Origin: Bacteroidota bacterium
GTDB taxonomy: Bacteria > Bacteroidota > Bacteroidia > Flavobacteriales > Flavobacteriaceae
DNA length: 32,370 nt
Assembly: GCA_027620655.1 (NCBI GenBank)
Contig: JAQCDS010000011.1
Span: 1-32,370 of the forward strand
Reading direction: 5' to 3'
Each line of letters begins with the position of its first letter. Positions within the stretch are counted from its first letter, which is position 1. The position numbers and the translations under genes were made by a program. The notes beneath the pieces were generated by a model that was not told the DNA's origin, searched no databases, and saw nothing but the letters and a program-made list of their open reading frames with translations. Shown one piece after another: positions 7,947 through 17,390 of the stretch.

Positions 7947-9566
7947 TTAGCGCATGCTTTTATACAATGCAATTAGATTAGAAGTCGAAGCATCGTGTTT
8001 TGCATCACTATTTTCAGTAAATTCCTTAAGAATTTTACCCGCTAACTGCTTCCCTAACTCTACCCCAAATTGATCATAACTAAAGACATTCCAAACTATG
8101 CCTTGCACAAAAATTTTGTGTTCATACATGGCAATCAATTTACCTAGGCTCTCGGGGGTAAGTTTCTCAATTAAAATAGTATTGGTTGGTCGATTGCCCT
8201 CAAATATTTTATATGGAATTATAGATTCATTTGTTCCTTCGTCTATTACCTCAGCTTTTGTTTTTCCATTGAGCAGTGCTTCAGTTTGTGCAAAGAAGTT
8301 AGACATCAGTTTGTCTTGATGATCTTGATTGCCATGTAATGATGTTCCAAAACCTATAAAATCCGCTGGAATTAATTTTGTACCTTGATGAATTAATTGA
8401 AAAAAAGCATGCTGTGAATTAGTCCCTGGCTCTCCCCAAATCAAATTTCCTGTTTGGTAGTTTACTTTATTCCCCTCTCTATCAATACTTTTGCCATTAC
8501 TTTCCATTATGGCTTGCTGTAGATACGTTGCAAATTGATTTAAATATTGAGTGTATGGTATAATGGCTTCACTTTCAGCTTTAAAAAAATTATTGTACCA
8601 AATGCTTAAAAAGGCCAATAGGACTGGAATGTTTTGTTCAAATTTTGCTTCTTTAAAGTGAATATCCATTTTATGAGCTCCACTCAGCAACGTTTCAAAA
8701 TTTTTATATCCAACAGCCAAACTAATGCTAAGTCCAACGGCACTCCATAAAGAAAAGCGCCCACCTACCCAATCCCACATGGGGAAGATGTTTTGATTAT
8801 CTATTCCAAAAGCTTCAACCTTTTCAATATTGGTAGAAACTGCTACAAATTGCTTCGCAATATCCTCTTGTTTTGCATGTTGTAAAAACCACTCTTTAAT
8901 GGTTGTCGCATTAGAAAGAGTTTCTTGAGTTGTAAATGTTTTTGAAACAATTACAAAAAGTGTTGTTTCTGGATTTAATTTTTTAAGAACTTCATTGACA
9001 TGATCTCCATCAACATTACTTACAAAATGTACATTCAAATGGTTTTTATAGAACGATAATGCATCAACTACCATGGCTGGGCCAAGGTCAGAACCTCCAA
9101 TACCGATATTGACAATATCTGTAAACGATTTGTTTGTAAACCCTTTTTTGTTTCCACTAATAACGTCTTCAGAAAAGTGTTTTATTTTATTTTTTACCTG
9201 AAAAATTTCTGGAATTACATTTTCTCCATCATAGAAAACCTTAGCATTTTTTGGAGCTCTTAGCGCTGTATGCAATACGGCCCTACCTTCTGTTTTGTTG
9301 ATTTTTTCTCCACCAAAATATTTTGATATTGCATCAGTCAATTGAACCTCATCTGCCAAATCTTTGAGCAAATCTAGTGTTTCAGATGTTATTCTATTTT
9401 TAGAAAAATCAACAAAAAAATCATCCCATTTGATACTCATTTCTGAAACACGACTTGGATTTTTTTCAAACCAAGTAGTCATATGTTTATCTTTTATTGA
9501 TTCAAAATGCTTATGTAAATTTTTCCAAGCGGTTGTTGAAGTAGGGTTAATGGATTTTAAACTCAT
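7947..9566 (-). CDS. pgi: Glucose-6-phosphate isomerase
   Basis: 539 residues, the length of the long (E. coli/eukaryotic) PGI type. It interconverts glucose 6-phosphate and fructose 6-phosphate in the cytoplasm. Visible family motifs: the phosphate-binding stretch [11 protein letters not shown] (about 153-163), signature 1 around [14 protein letters not shown] with Arg270, signature 2 IMESNGKS with the catalytic base Glu355, [13 protein letters not shown] with His386 (ring opening), and [11 protein letters not shown] with Lys506. It lies 19 bases after the M23 peptidase gene on the same strand, so the two are probably read together; there is no functional link that I know of. Confidence 0.98.
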   Translation of the reverse strand: MSLKSINPTSTTAWKNLHKHFESIKDKHMTTWFEKNPSRVSEMSIKWDDFFVDFSKNRITSETLDLLKDLADEVQLTDAISKYFGGEKINKTEGRAVLHTALRAPKNAKVFYDGENVIPEIFQVKNKIKHFSEDVISGNKKGFTNKSFTDIVNIGIGGSDLGPAMVVDALSFYKNHLNVHFVSNVDGDHVNEVLKKLNPETTLFVIVSKTFTTQETLSNATTIKEWFLQHAKQEDIAKQFVAVSTNIEKVEAFGIDNQNIFPMWDWVGGRFSLWSAVGLSISLAVGYKNFETLLSGAHKMDIHFKEAKFEQNIPVLLAFLSIWYNNFFKAESEAIIPYTQYLNQFATYLQQAIMESNGKSIDREGNKVNYQTGNLIWGEPGTNSQHAFFQLIHQGTKLIPADFIGFGTSLHGNQDHQDKLMSNFFAQTEALLNGKTKAEVIDEGTNESIIPYKIFEGNRPTNTILIEKLTPESLGKLIAMYEHKIFVQGIVWNVFSYDQFGVELGKQLAGKILKEFTENSDAKHDASTSNLIALYKSMR

Positions 9567-9585
9567 TAGTTTATATTAAATATGG

Positions 9586-10851
9586 TTAGTTTATCGAATC
9601 TAGTCTTTGTTTTAGCGGTGCAATATACTCAAGAAAATCGGATTTATAAACTTCTGAAAGTGCTTTTGCATCGGGTAATTTTTGACGAAATGGGTCTACT
9701 TGACGACCATTTTTCCAAAAACGATAACAGACATGTGGACCACTTGTATTTCCTGTCATTCCAACTTTTCCAATAACATCTCCTTGTTTCACAAAATCAC
9801 CAACACTAACTAAGCGTTTACTCATGTGTAAATATTGTGTAGAATATGTCGCATTGTGGCGGATTTTAACATATTTTCCATTACCTCCACGACGGGTAGA
9901 CTCTATAACAGTACCACTAGCTGTGGCAAAAATTGAGGTGCCTACTGGTGCTGCAAAATCGGTGCCTTTATGGGGGCGTACTTTATTGCCATAGTAAGCA
10001 ATTCTTCGATTTTTATTATACCGCGATGATATTCTACTAAATTTTACTGGACTTTTTAAAAACGCTTTTTGTAAACTTTTACCTGAATCATCATAATAGT
10101 CTGTAGTGTTTTTTGAGTCTGGGGTAATGTAATTAAAGGCATAAATAGGCTCGCCTTTATGCTCAAAATATGCAGCATCTATACTTTCTATTCCAGCATA
10201 AATACTATCTTCAACAAAACGCTGTTTATAAATAACTTTGAAATTATCGCCTTCTTGTAATCTAAAAAAGTCAATAGTCCAAGCATAAATATCATCAGAC
10301 ATATCATAAATCAGTTGAATAGGAAGACCTTGTTTTTCCATCGTTTCTGAAAGTGTGTTTTCTATGACCCCAAAAGCTTCTTTTTCAACAATCTTTACAG
10401 GTTTTTGTTGTTTGTAGGCAACTATTGAATCACAAAATTCAAGAACAACATACTCAATTTTGTTGGGTTGATAAATAAAACTCTGTGGTGTTCTTGATTC
10501 GTCTTTAGAGCACAAAAGCATGTAGGGTTTGCCCGCACGCAGTTGTCGTATGTCAAAAGTATCTTTGGCCTGATTCGCAATTTTATAAATGTCCGAAAAG
10601 TCTACGTTATATCGAGAAAGTATTTCGCCAAAACTTTCACCCCGCTGGATTGTATCTTGAATAACATAAAAGTTGTTTAGATTATATCCAAATTTTATGT
10701 CTTCTTTCAGTTCTTGAACATTGGAGATTTTTTTTTCTTCAGTTGCACATTGTAGCGTCAAAACTCCGAGTCCAATGATAATTAATAGTTTTTTAATAAT
10801 GCCCGAATGGTAATTCCTTGGTGTGTACACTAATCTAAATTTTGTCCCCAA
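9586..10851 (-). CDS. Peptidoglycan metallopeptidase, M23 family (lipoprotein-like N-terminus, LysM-like domain)
   Basis: About 421 residues from a TTG start at 10851 that overlaps the end of the tryptophan dioxygenase gene by 22 bases; a GTG seven codons later is an alternative. A basic stretch and hydrophobic segment lead to LTLQC with Cys35, a loose lipobox. A LysM-like segment (about 65-108, GESFGEILSRY) precedes a linker and the C-terminal M23/LytM domain (about 268-390). Zinc ligands His294 and Asp298 (RPHKGTDFA) and catalytic His342 (YLHMSKR) are present. The usual HxH is replaced by His373-Val-Cys375, so the third zinc ligand would be a cysteine. Such enzymes cut peptide cross-links of peptidoglycan in the periplasm (compare MepM). 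It sits between kynA and pgi in a mixed operon. Confidence 0.93.
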   Translation of the reverse strand: MGTKFRLVYTPRNYHSGIIKKLLIIIGLGVLTLQCATEEKKISNVQELKEDIKFGYNLNNFYVIQDTIQRGESFGEILSRYNVDFSDIYKIANQAKDTFDIRQLRAGKPYMLLCSKDESRTPQSFIYQPNKIEYVVLEFCDSIVAYKQQKPVKIVEKEAFGVIENTLSETMEKQGLPIQLIYDMSDDIYAWTIDFFRLQEGDNFKVIYKQRFVEDSIYAGIESIDAAYFEHKGEPIYAFNYITPDSKNTTDYYDDSGKSLQKAFLKSPVKFSRISSRYNKNRRIAYYGNKVRPHKGTDFAAPVGTSIFATASGTVIESTRRGGNGKYVKIRHNATYSTQYLHMSKRLVSVGDFVKQGDVIGKVGMTGNTSGPHVCYRFWKNGRQVDPFRQKLPDAKALSEVYKSDFLEYIAPLKQRLDSIN

Positions 10852-11762
10852 TTTTTAATTTCTTCTGATGTCCAAAGTTCTGGAAAAAATATTCTTTTTT
10901 GATACTTTGGATGCATATATTTTTGCCAGTTGCTTCCCCCTGTTGCCTCTCCATCTCCAGAAGTTGCCAAAATATAATGTTTTGCAGCATTAAAATGAGC
11001 AATTACCCAAGTTATATTAACCGTATAATCGTAGTGACGCATCGCAGCAACAAGCGCTTTATTGCTTTGATCTTCTTGTGATAATTCTTTGTATCGCGAC
11101 CATAGGTTTTTGGTGTTATAAACTTTCATAAAAGTGATAAACTCTTCTTTGTATCGGTTTTCAAAATTTATTAGCAAAATGGATTTTTCCCCTGTTTTAT
11201 AATCTTTGCCAGCGGCTTGCCAATACAAATGCTCTAGTGCATGCTCAAATGGTGTATCTCTATCAATTGTTTTACGAAAACGTGCATCGATTAAATTAAT
11301 CAGTTCTGTTGAAGCAAACTCAATTTTTCTGTATTGTGCACTCTGGAATCCACTTGCTGGAGTAAGCGTATGTCTAAATTTATTGTATTGCTCAACATCC
11401 ATACCTTCTTGCATAATGCTAAAAGAAGAGATTAGCATATCAAAATAGCGACTCACTCGCATAAGTTTGTCCGTAAAGAAATCTACATCCAATAGTTCTG
11501 TTTCTGCAACTTGTTGTAGTTCCCACAAAATCATTTTAAAAATGAGTTCATTGATTTGATGATATCCAATAAAGACCATTTCATCGGGAAGATTGGTGCG
11601 TTGAATTTGTAGATTCAAAAGTGCGTCTGTATGAATGTAATCCCAATAATTAATGGTTTTGCTGTGTAAAAGCCCTTCTAAATAGACATTTTTATCTTGA
11701 TTTATAGCATTGTACTTTTCATCTATTGCTTCAATCAAGTTTTTGGTGGTTTTGTTTTTCAT
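10830..11762 (-). CDS. kynA: Tryptophan 2,3-dioxygenase
   Basis: 310 residues from the ATG at 11762; an upstream in-frame ATG at 11795 would add 11 residues and overlap the preceding gene, and is less likely. The heme enzyme opens the indole ring of L-tryptophan to N-formylkynurenine, the first step of the kynurenine pathway. Family motifs: DYIHTDALLNLQ, GYHQINELIFK with the active-site His68, RHTLTPASGFQSAQYRKIEF, the heme-ligand His256 in VIAHFNAAKH, and the substrate loop ATGGSNWQKYM. It lies downstream of the DUF3108 gene with close spacing. Later kynurenine-pathway genes are not in this window. Confidence 0.96.
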   Translation of the reverse strand: MKNKTTKNLIEAIDEKYNAINQDKNVYLEGLLHSKTINYWDYIHTDALLNLQIQRTNLPDEMVFIGYHQINELIFKMILWELQQVAETELLDVDFFTDKLMRVSRYFDMLISSFSIMQEGMDVEQYNKFRHTLTPASGFQSAQYRKIEFASTELINLIDARFRKTIDRDTPFEHALEHLYWQAAGKDYKTGEKSILLINFENRYKEEFITFMKVYNTKNLWSRYKELSQEDQSNKALVAAMRHYDYTVNITWVIAHFNAAKHYILATSGDGEATGGSNWQKYMHPKYQKRIFFPELWTSEEIKNWGQNLD

Positions 11763-11778
11763 AGGTATAAGTTTGAGA

Positions 11779-12558
11779 TTATAATTGAATTTCAAAAGGG
11801 TGTTTTAATCCTTTAAAGGCCTCCAAATCAGACCTTAAAGATCCTACTCGGAGGTCTGCTTTTATTTTTAATGGGATTTTATTTTCATCGGCGCTTACCC
11901 AAAGCGTGACACTTTCCTCTTCGTTAAACACACGCCCTGCCATAACGTAAGGTCGAAACTTTAAGCATTTTACATTTCCAAATTTTGTTTTTATTGTTTC
12001 TCGACCTAAAAACTTTAATTTAAATCCAAAAATTTCACTGTCAAAAAACATATTGAGTTTTACAACTTCTCCTTCTTTTATGGATTCTGTTTCATAATTA
12101 TTCCTCAAATAATAATAGGCGGAAATGATATCTTGAATATCAGCTTGAATAGGAACGGTTGTTTTCTTTTTCTCTTTTAAATCATCGACGTATGCTTGAT
12201 TTTTCTTGTAATCAAATTCGACGATTCGATTTTTAGTATACCCTCCTTCGTATATATCTCTTATAAATTTATAGGGTTGTCCAGAAATTTTATCAAAATA
12301 ACTCTCGTATCGATCCTCGACTTTAAAAAACCATTTGATTGCACCGGTGGTCCATCCTTTTCCAATAACATGAAAAACTGACTTGTCTTTGTGTTGAGCG
12401 TCTCTAATTTCTAGAGTTGCATTTCCTGCTTTCATCCAACCGCTATAGCTAAGCTTAAATTTAAGCCATTCGCCAGCTTGATAAGATGAATTTTCTTGTC
12501 CTAAAGCAAAACTTATATTTATTAAAAAAAGAGCGAATACTAAAAATTTCTTCATCAT
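11779..12558 (-). CDS. Exported DUF3108-type protein
   Basis: About 259 residues. The start is set at tandem ATGs (12558 and 12555) because a clean signal peptide (MKKFLVFALFLINISFALGQ) follows; a TTG at 12597 would put 13 unlikely residues before it. The mature part is beta-rich with FKLSYSGWMKAGNATLEI, FKVEDRYESYFD and VTLWVSADENKIPLKIK, the pattern of DUF3108 proteins, which are periplasmic and of unknown function. The pattern of alternating lipophilic strands recalls lipoprotein- or LPS-handling folds, but this is only a resemblance. It heads the kynA-M23-pgi transcription unit, with a candidate promoter and a palindrome upstream. Confidence 0.88.
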   Translation of the reverse strand: MMKKFLVFALFLINISFALGQENSSYQAGEWLKFKLSYSGWMKAGNATLEIRDAQHKDKSVFHVIGKGWTTGAIKWFFKVEDRYESYFDKISGQPYKFIRDIYEGGYTKNRIVEFDYKKNQAYVDDLKEKKKTTVPIQADIQDIISAYYYLRNNYETESIKEGEVVKLNMFFDSEIFGFKLKFLGRETIKTKFGNVKCLKFRPYVMAGRVFNEEESVTLWVSADENKIPLKIKADLRVGSLRSDLEAFKGLKHPFEIQL

Positions 12559-12584
12559 GTGAACATCTTTTATTTTGATGTACA

Positions 12585-12596
12585 TGCAAATTTGCA
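12585..12596. promoter_or_regulatory. 12-bp perfect palindrome, possible operator
   Basis: TGCAAATTTGCA is a perfect inverted repeat lying between the candidate -7 element (12625-12632) and the ATG of the DUF3108 gene, a position suitable for a repressor site in the leader. No second copy was noticed in the window. Confidence 0.3.
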
Positions 12597-12624
12597 ATTA
12601 TTATTCCAAAACTGAAAGCAACTA

Positions 12625-12632
12625 CAAATCTA
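12625..12632 (-). promoter_or_regulatory. Candidate -7 element for the DUF3108-kynA-M23-pgi unit
   Basis: TAGATTTG on the - strand matches TAnnTTTG. It lies in the 90-base gap after hppD, about 67 bases upstream of the DUF3108 ATG. No clear -33 TTG at the expected spacing. Confidence 0.4.
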
Positions 12633-12648
12633 TTTCATTTCTAGTGAT

Positions 12649-13809
12649 TTAGAGCGTTCCCCTATTGGCCTGTTCGCGTTCAATAGATTCAAATAATGCT
12701 TTGAAATTTCCTGCGCCAAAACCTTTTGCACCCATACGTTGAATGATCTCAAAAAAGAGTGTTGGTCGATCTTCTACAGGTTTTGTGAAAATTTGCAACA
12801 AATAACCCTCTTCATCAGCATCTACCAAAATTGAAAGTTCTCTAAGTACAGAAATATCTTCTTTCATAAGCTCCATATGAGAACCCAATCGTTTTGGAAT
12901 AGCATCATAATATGTTTGTGGTGGAGGTGGTAAAAATTCCACACCATTGGCACGCAATTGTCGTACTGTGGCTATTATATCATCTGTAGCTACAGCTAAA
13001 TGCTGAACTCCACAGTCCTCATAAAAGTCAAGATATTCTTCTATTTGAGAACGTTTTTCGGCTTTTGCAGGTTCGTTAATTGGAAATTTAATTCTTCCAT
13101 TTCCATTGCTCATTACTTTACTCATAAGTGCAGAGTATTCTGTATGGATTTGCTTGTCATCAAAGGATAAAAAATTAACAAATCCCATAACTTCTTCATA
13201 CCATTTTACCCATATATCCATTTCTCCCCATCCTACATTTCCTACCATATGGTCAATATATTTTAGCCCTGCACTTGGTGGATTATAATCAGATTTCCAT
13301 GCAACGTATCCTGGAAAAAATACACCATTATAGTTTTTGCGTTCTACAAACACATGTACCGTTTCACCATAGGTGTAAATCCCCGAGGTGACAATCTCAC
13401 CATATTTATCGCGATGTACTTTGGGCTCATAATATGATTTTGCTCCTCGCTTTGTGGTTTCTTCATAAGCTTTGTGAGCATCTTCTACCCAAAGCGCTAT
13501 GACTTTAACACCATCGCCGTGTTTACGTAAGTGGTCGTTTATTGGTGATTTACTGTTGAGTGGTGTTGTAAGCACTAATTTTATTTTTCCCTGTTGAAGA
13601 ACGTAGCTTACCTCATCTTTTGAACCTGTTTCAAGGCCTTTATACGCTAGTGATTGAAATCCAAAAGCTGTTTTATAAAAGTGTGCTGCTTGTTTGGCAT
13701 TGCCAACATAAAATTCTACAAAGTCTGTCCCAAGAAGAGGTAGAAAATCTTGGGCACCATCGAAAATTTTCTCAAGTCCATAATCTACGGATTTTAATGT
13801 TTTGCTCAT
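12649..13809 (-). CDS. hppD: 4-Hydroxyphenylpyruvate dioxygenase
   Basis: 386 residues made of two vicinal-oxygen-chelate halves. It converts 4-hydroxyphenylpyruvate to homogentisate in tyrosine breakdown. The non-heme iron triad is visible: His187 in YIDHMVGNV, His270 in CGVQHLAVAT, and Glu354 in TLFFEIIQR. The C-terminal GFGAGNFKALFESIEREQ is the family's closing helix. It starts 23 bases after the homogentisate dioxygenase gene, which acts on its product, so the pair forms an operon in which the second enzyme of the pathway is encoded first. Confidence 0.98.
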   Translation of the reverse strand: MSKTLKSVDYGLEKIFDGAQDFLPLLGTDFVEFYVGNAKQAAHFYKTAFGFQSLAYKGLETGSKDEVSYVLQQGKIKLVLTTPLNSKSPINDHLRKHGDGVKVIALWVEDAHKAYEETTKRGAKSYYEPKVHRDKYGEIVTSGIYTYGETVHVFVERKNYNGVFFPGYVAWKSDYNPPSAGLKYIDHMVGNVGWGEMDIWVKWYEEVMGFVNFLSFDDKQIHTEYSALMSKVMSNGNGRIKFPINEPAKAEKRSQIEEYLDFYEDCGVQHLAVATDDIIATVRQLRANGVEFLPPPPQTYYDAIPKRLGSHMELMKEDISVLRELSILVDADEEGYLLQIFTKPVEDRPTLFFEIIQRMGAKGFGAGNFKALFESIEREQANRGTL

Positions 13810-13832
13810 AACTCAGTTTTTTAAGGTTAATA

Positions 13833-14993
13833 TTATTGTTCTAACCAAGATTTGAAATAATCTTCATCAGAAATTTTAAGGGCCTCTTCAGTAACCTGAA
13901 GAGGTTTGAAGGTATCGACCATTACGGCCAATTCTTGGGTGTCTTTTTGACCAATACTACGCTCCATTGCTCCAGGATGTGGCCCATGTGGAATCCCCGC
14001 TGGGTGTAAAGATATGTGCCCTGGTTCAATATCATTTCGGCTCATAAAGTCGCCATCTACATAATACAATACCTCATCACTATCAATATTACTGTGGTTG
14101 TATGGCGCTGGAACTGCCTCTGGATGATAATCATAAAGCCTTGGTACAAAGCTACAGACGACCAATGCATTAGTCTCAAATGTTTGATGTACTGGTGGGG
14201 GCTGATGAATTCTACCTGTAAGGGGCTCAAAATCATGAATTGAAAAAGCATAAGGATAATTAAATCCATCATAACCAACAACATCAAAAGGATGAGAGGC
14301 ATAAATCATTTCTATGATTTCATTTTGTTTTTTTAATTTTATTGTAAAATCTCCACTTTCATTATAGGTCTCAAGTTCTTCTGGCCTACGAATATCGCGT
14401 TCACAAAAAGGGGAATGTTCTTGCAATTGGCCAAACCAATTTCTGTAGCGTTTTGGCGTATAAATTGGACTGTAGGACTCTACAATAAAAAGTCTATTAT
14501 CTTCTGTATCAAATTGTATTTGATATATAATCCCTCTAGGGATAATTAAATAGTCGCCATATTTAAAATTTATATTTCCAAACATGGTCCGTAATTTTCC
14601 AGACCCCTTGTGAATAAATAGCAATTCATCTGCATCAGTATTTTTATAAAAATAGTCTGTCAAAGATGATTTTGGTGCAGCCAATATGATGTTACAATCT
14701 GAGTTTGTTAGAACCACCTTTCGACTTTCCAAAAAATCTAACTCTGGTTGTACCTTGAAACCGTGCAGTTTATAGGACTGAATATTATTTGTTTTGGCAA
14801 TTTTAGGGGCAATAGAATATTGCTTTTGAATGGATTTGACTTGAGTTGGGCGTTGTTCGTGATAGGAATTTGTGGACATTCCATCAAATCCTATGGTTCC
14901 AAAGAGCTGTTCATAGTAGAACTCTCCATTGGGTTTTTTGAATTGAATATGCCTCTTGTGAGGAATTTTTCCAAGTTTGTGATAAAACGGCAT
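13833..14993 (-). CDS. hmgA: Homogentisate 1,2-dioxygenase
   Basis: 386 residues, shorter than the roughly 440-residue classical enzymes but typical of the bacterial short form. It opens homogentisate to maleylacetoacetate with a non-heme iron. A double cupin fold is expected; the conserved C-terminal part reads APYNHSNIDSDEVLYYV and HPAGIPHGPHPGAMERS. By comparison with the human enzyme, iron ligands would be His300, an acidic residue at 306/307 and His336. The next enzymes (isomerase and fumarylacetoacetase) are not in the window. A candidate promoter lies about 145 bases upstream, inside a 168-base spacer that holds no other gene I can support. Confidence 0.97.
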   Translation of the reverse strand: MPFYHKLGKIPHKRHIQFKKPNGEFYYEQLFGTIGFDGMSTNSYHEQRPTQVKSIQKQYSIAPKIAKTNNIQSYKLHGFKVQPELDFLESRKVVLTNSDCNIILAAPKSSLTDYFYKNTDADELLFIHKGSGKLRTMFGNINFKYGDYLIIPRGIIYQIQFDTEDNRLFIVESYSPIYTPKRYRNWFGQLQEHSPFCERDIRRPEELETYNESGDFTIKLKKQNEIIEMIYASHPFDVVGYDGFNYPYAFSIHDFEPLTGRIHQPPPVHQTFETNALVVCSFVPRLYDYHPEAVPAPYNHSNIDSDEVLYYVDGDFMSRNDIEPGHISLHPAGIPHGPHPGAMERSIGQKDTQELAVMVDTFKPLQVTEEALKISDEDYFKSWLEQ

Positions 14994-15136
14994 TTTAAAA
15001 AATTTTTTATGTTAAACAAAATAAGCTCAAAGAGAAATTGGTTCGTGATATAAATCAAGAACTTAGCTTATTCAGGATTTCTTTTAATAAGAAAATGAAG
15101 CAACAATAAAAGATCTTTCCAATAAAGTGTCATACA

Positions 15137-15144
15137 CAAATTTA
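15137..15144 (-). promoter_or_regulatory. Candidate -7 element for the hmgA-hppD operon
   Basis: TAAATTTG on the - strand matches TAnnTTTG. A TTG 24 bases further upstream (15169-15171) could serve as -33, slightly wider than usual. It would give a leader of about 140 bases. Confidence 0.35.
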
Positions 15145-15161
15145 ATAAAAAAATTATACTG

Positions 15162-17390
15162 TTAGAACCAATATCCCAAATTTACAAAAGCCCCACTATA
15201 ATCATTCTCAGGAGACCAGTGAAATTTGAGTTCTATTGGGCCAAAAATAGTTTCAAGGCCATATCCAATTGCAAAACCTTTATAGCTTGGTAAAGTAAAC
15301 CATTCTTTTTCGAGGAAAATATCATTGCCAATATTGGTAAAATTTCCAGAAATATTGATGTGATGACGCTTATAGAATTCATAATCGGCTGAAAAATAGG
15401 CTTTTACAAAACTATTCCCCGTTAAACTAAAAAAGTCATACCCAAAAAAAGAGCTATAATTATTTAAGTGATTATGTGCATAGCCTCCTAGACCAAAATG
15501 AAGTGAGGAAATTTTATCGTCTCCAACCATAAATCCACCTTCAGTTCCTGCTAAAATGGATATTCTGTCATTAATTGAAAAAGCCTTTGCAATATTGGCT
15601 TTTAAAATTAAAAACTGGCTAAAGTTGTCATATTTTGATCCGGTCAAGTACAAATCTCCACTTCCTTCAAACAAGAAACCACTGGATGGAAAGTAAACAT
15701 CATCTAATGTATCATACTTCAATGTTGCATTTGTGCTGGAAAAATCACTTTCTACAATTTGGTATTTTACGTCTTGAAAGGTTGTGACTAAAGAGGGGCT
15801 TGAGGCGTACATATTGAGGCGTTTAAATGTTGCGCCAATTTTGAGTGAAAAATCTTTTTTTATGAGAGTTTCGACAAAAAAACTGCCTGTAAAATCTGAT
15901 AGTGTTGTTGGAATTCTACTACTTAACATTTCTGGAAGAGATGCATCAAAAAATAGGGGATTGATATCATAACGGAACCGCTTATAGTTTGCATTTAGTC
16001 CAATGCTCCAATAAAATCCTTTATCTATATAATAATCAAAATTAAAACGAGAATTATCCCCTAATATAAAATCTAAAGACAACACGTCATTTTTAAGTAG
16101 TAATTGTTTTTTAGTAAAATTTAATAGTACCGAACTTTTAAGAACTTGATCATAATGAACACCTAGCTTTAAAAAACTTGTATTTGCTGTTTCTCTAACA
16201 GTTCCAATAAAATCATACTCTTGATTTTCGCTTGATAAAAATTTATAGCGAAAACTATCAAAATTATTGGTCGCTAATAGGTTATTGACACCATTATTAA
16301 AATCCTCAAAACTTAATGTTTCTCCTCGACGAAAACGCAACTTACCTAAAACATAAGAGTCCGTATATTTTTCATTTCCTAGAATATCAATCCCATTAAT
16401 TTTTAGGGTGTCAATGTCGTTTACTTTTTTATTTTTCTTTGTGAAGTTTTGCGAGATCTTCAATCGCTTAAGTTCATTTAAAAATGGGGTAACTGCTTTT
16501 TTGCCTTTTTCAATAATCTCTGAGCCTTTATTAAAAGAGATTACATTATACCCCTCAACATTAGGCTCTATAAAGAGATCTGTCATTTCCTTTTTGGCTT
16601 TCATTGCCTCTGATGATCTAAAACTATTAATTTGTGAAAGAATTTCGGAAACAGATTTAATTTCATCTTTTGTTAATAGATCTTCTTGAACATTTACCCC
16701 AATAATATAATCTAGATTTTTTGCTTTTAAGATTTCAACAGGATAATTATTTGCAATTCCACCGTCCATTAACAGAATTCCATCTTTTTCTATGGGTTGA
16801 AAAAGTGTTGGAAGTATACTACTTATGGACATCGCTTCTGCCAGATTTCCTTTGTCCAAAACGATAGCTTCACCTGTTTCCATGTTTGTTGCGATGCAAT
16901 AAAATGGAATGGATAACTTACTAAAATCATTTATATCCCACTCGTCTTTTGTAAGTTTTGTTAGTAAGTTAAAAACGTTTTGACCTCTAGAAATTGAAGA
17001 TGGTAATTTAAGTTTGAAATCATTTAGAGGAAGTGATGCAGCGTATTTTTCTGCGTTTTTTCGTTCTTGAAACGTTTTGGAAGGTCGCGGTACTTTGTCT
17101 CCAAGAAGAACATCAAAATCAATGTCTCTAAAAATAGAGTCTAACTGTTGCCCAGAATAACCAGTAGCATATAACCCGCCAACTACTGCTCCCATACTAG
17201 ATCCGCCAATGTAATCAATACGAATACCTAGACTATCAATCACTTTTAAAACCCCAATATGAGCCAATCCTTTGGCACCCCCTCCACTTAAAACCAATCC
17301 TATTTTTGGGTTTTCTGGCAAAGGCTCTTGAGCAAATCCAAAAAGACTGAATAAACATATGGATAATATAAATTTGGGGTTAAATCTCAT
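15162..17390 (-). CDS. Patatin-like phospholipase with POTRA and outer-membrane barrel (type Vd-like)
   Basis: 742 residues. A signal peptide (1-20, ending GFAQ) is followed by a patatin domain (about 28-310) with the oxyanion motif GGGAKG (36-41), nucleophile Ser65 in GSSMG and Asp209 in DGG, completing the Ser-Asp dyad. A POTRA-like segment (about 326-400, NGIDILGNEKYTDSYVLGKL) leads into a C-terminal beta-barrel of about 340 residues ending in GYWF. This order matches PlpD/FplA, the type Vd autotransporter lipases, where the barrel anchors or exports the lipase. The first 11 bases overlap the end of uvrC, so translation is probably coupled. The substrate is not predictable; lipid acyl hydrolysis is expected from the family. 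Confidence 0.95.
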   Translation of the reverse strand: MRFNPKFILSICLFSLFGFAQEPLPENPKIGLVLSGGGAKGLAHIGVLKVIDSLGIRIDYIGGSSMGAVVGGLYATGYSGQQLDSIFRDIDFDVLLGDKVPRPSKTFQERKNAEKYAASLPLNDFKLKLPSSISRGQNVFNLLTKLTKDEWDINDFSKLSIPFYCIATNMETGEAIVLDKGNLAEAMSISSILPTLFQPIEKDGILLMDGGIANNYPVEILKAKNLDYIIGVNVQEDLLTKDEIKSVSEILSQINSFRSSEAMKAKKEMTDLFIEPNVEGYNVISFNKGSEIIEKGKKAVTPFLNELKRLKISQNFTKKNKKVNDIDTLKINGIDILGNEKYTDSYVLGKLRFRRGETLSFEDFNNGVNNLLATNNFDSFRYKFLSSENQEYDFIGTVRETANTSFLKLGVHYDQVLKSSVLLNFTKKQLLLKNDVLSLDFILGDNSRFNFDYYIDKGFYWSIGLNANYKRFRYDINPLFFDASLPEMLSSRIPTTLSDFTGSFFVETLIKKDFSLKIGATFKRLNMYASSPSLVTTFQDVKYQIVESDFSSTNATLKYDTLDDVYFPSSGFLFEGSGDLYLTGSKYDNFSQFLILKANIAKAFSINDRISILAGTEGGFMVGDDKISSLHFGLGGYAHNHLNNYSSFFGYDFFSLTGNSFVKAYFSADYEFYKRHHINISGNFTNIGNDIFLEKEWFTLPSYKGFAIGYGLETIFGPIELKFHWSPENDYSGAFVNLGYWF

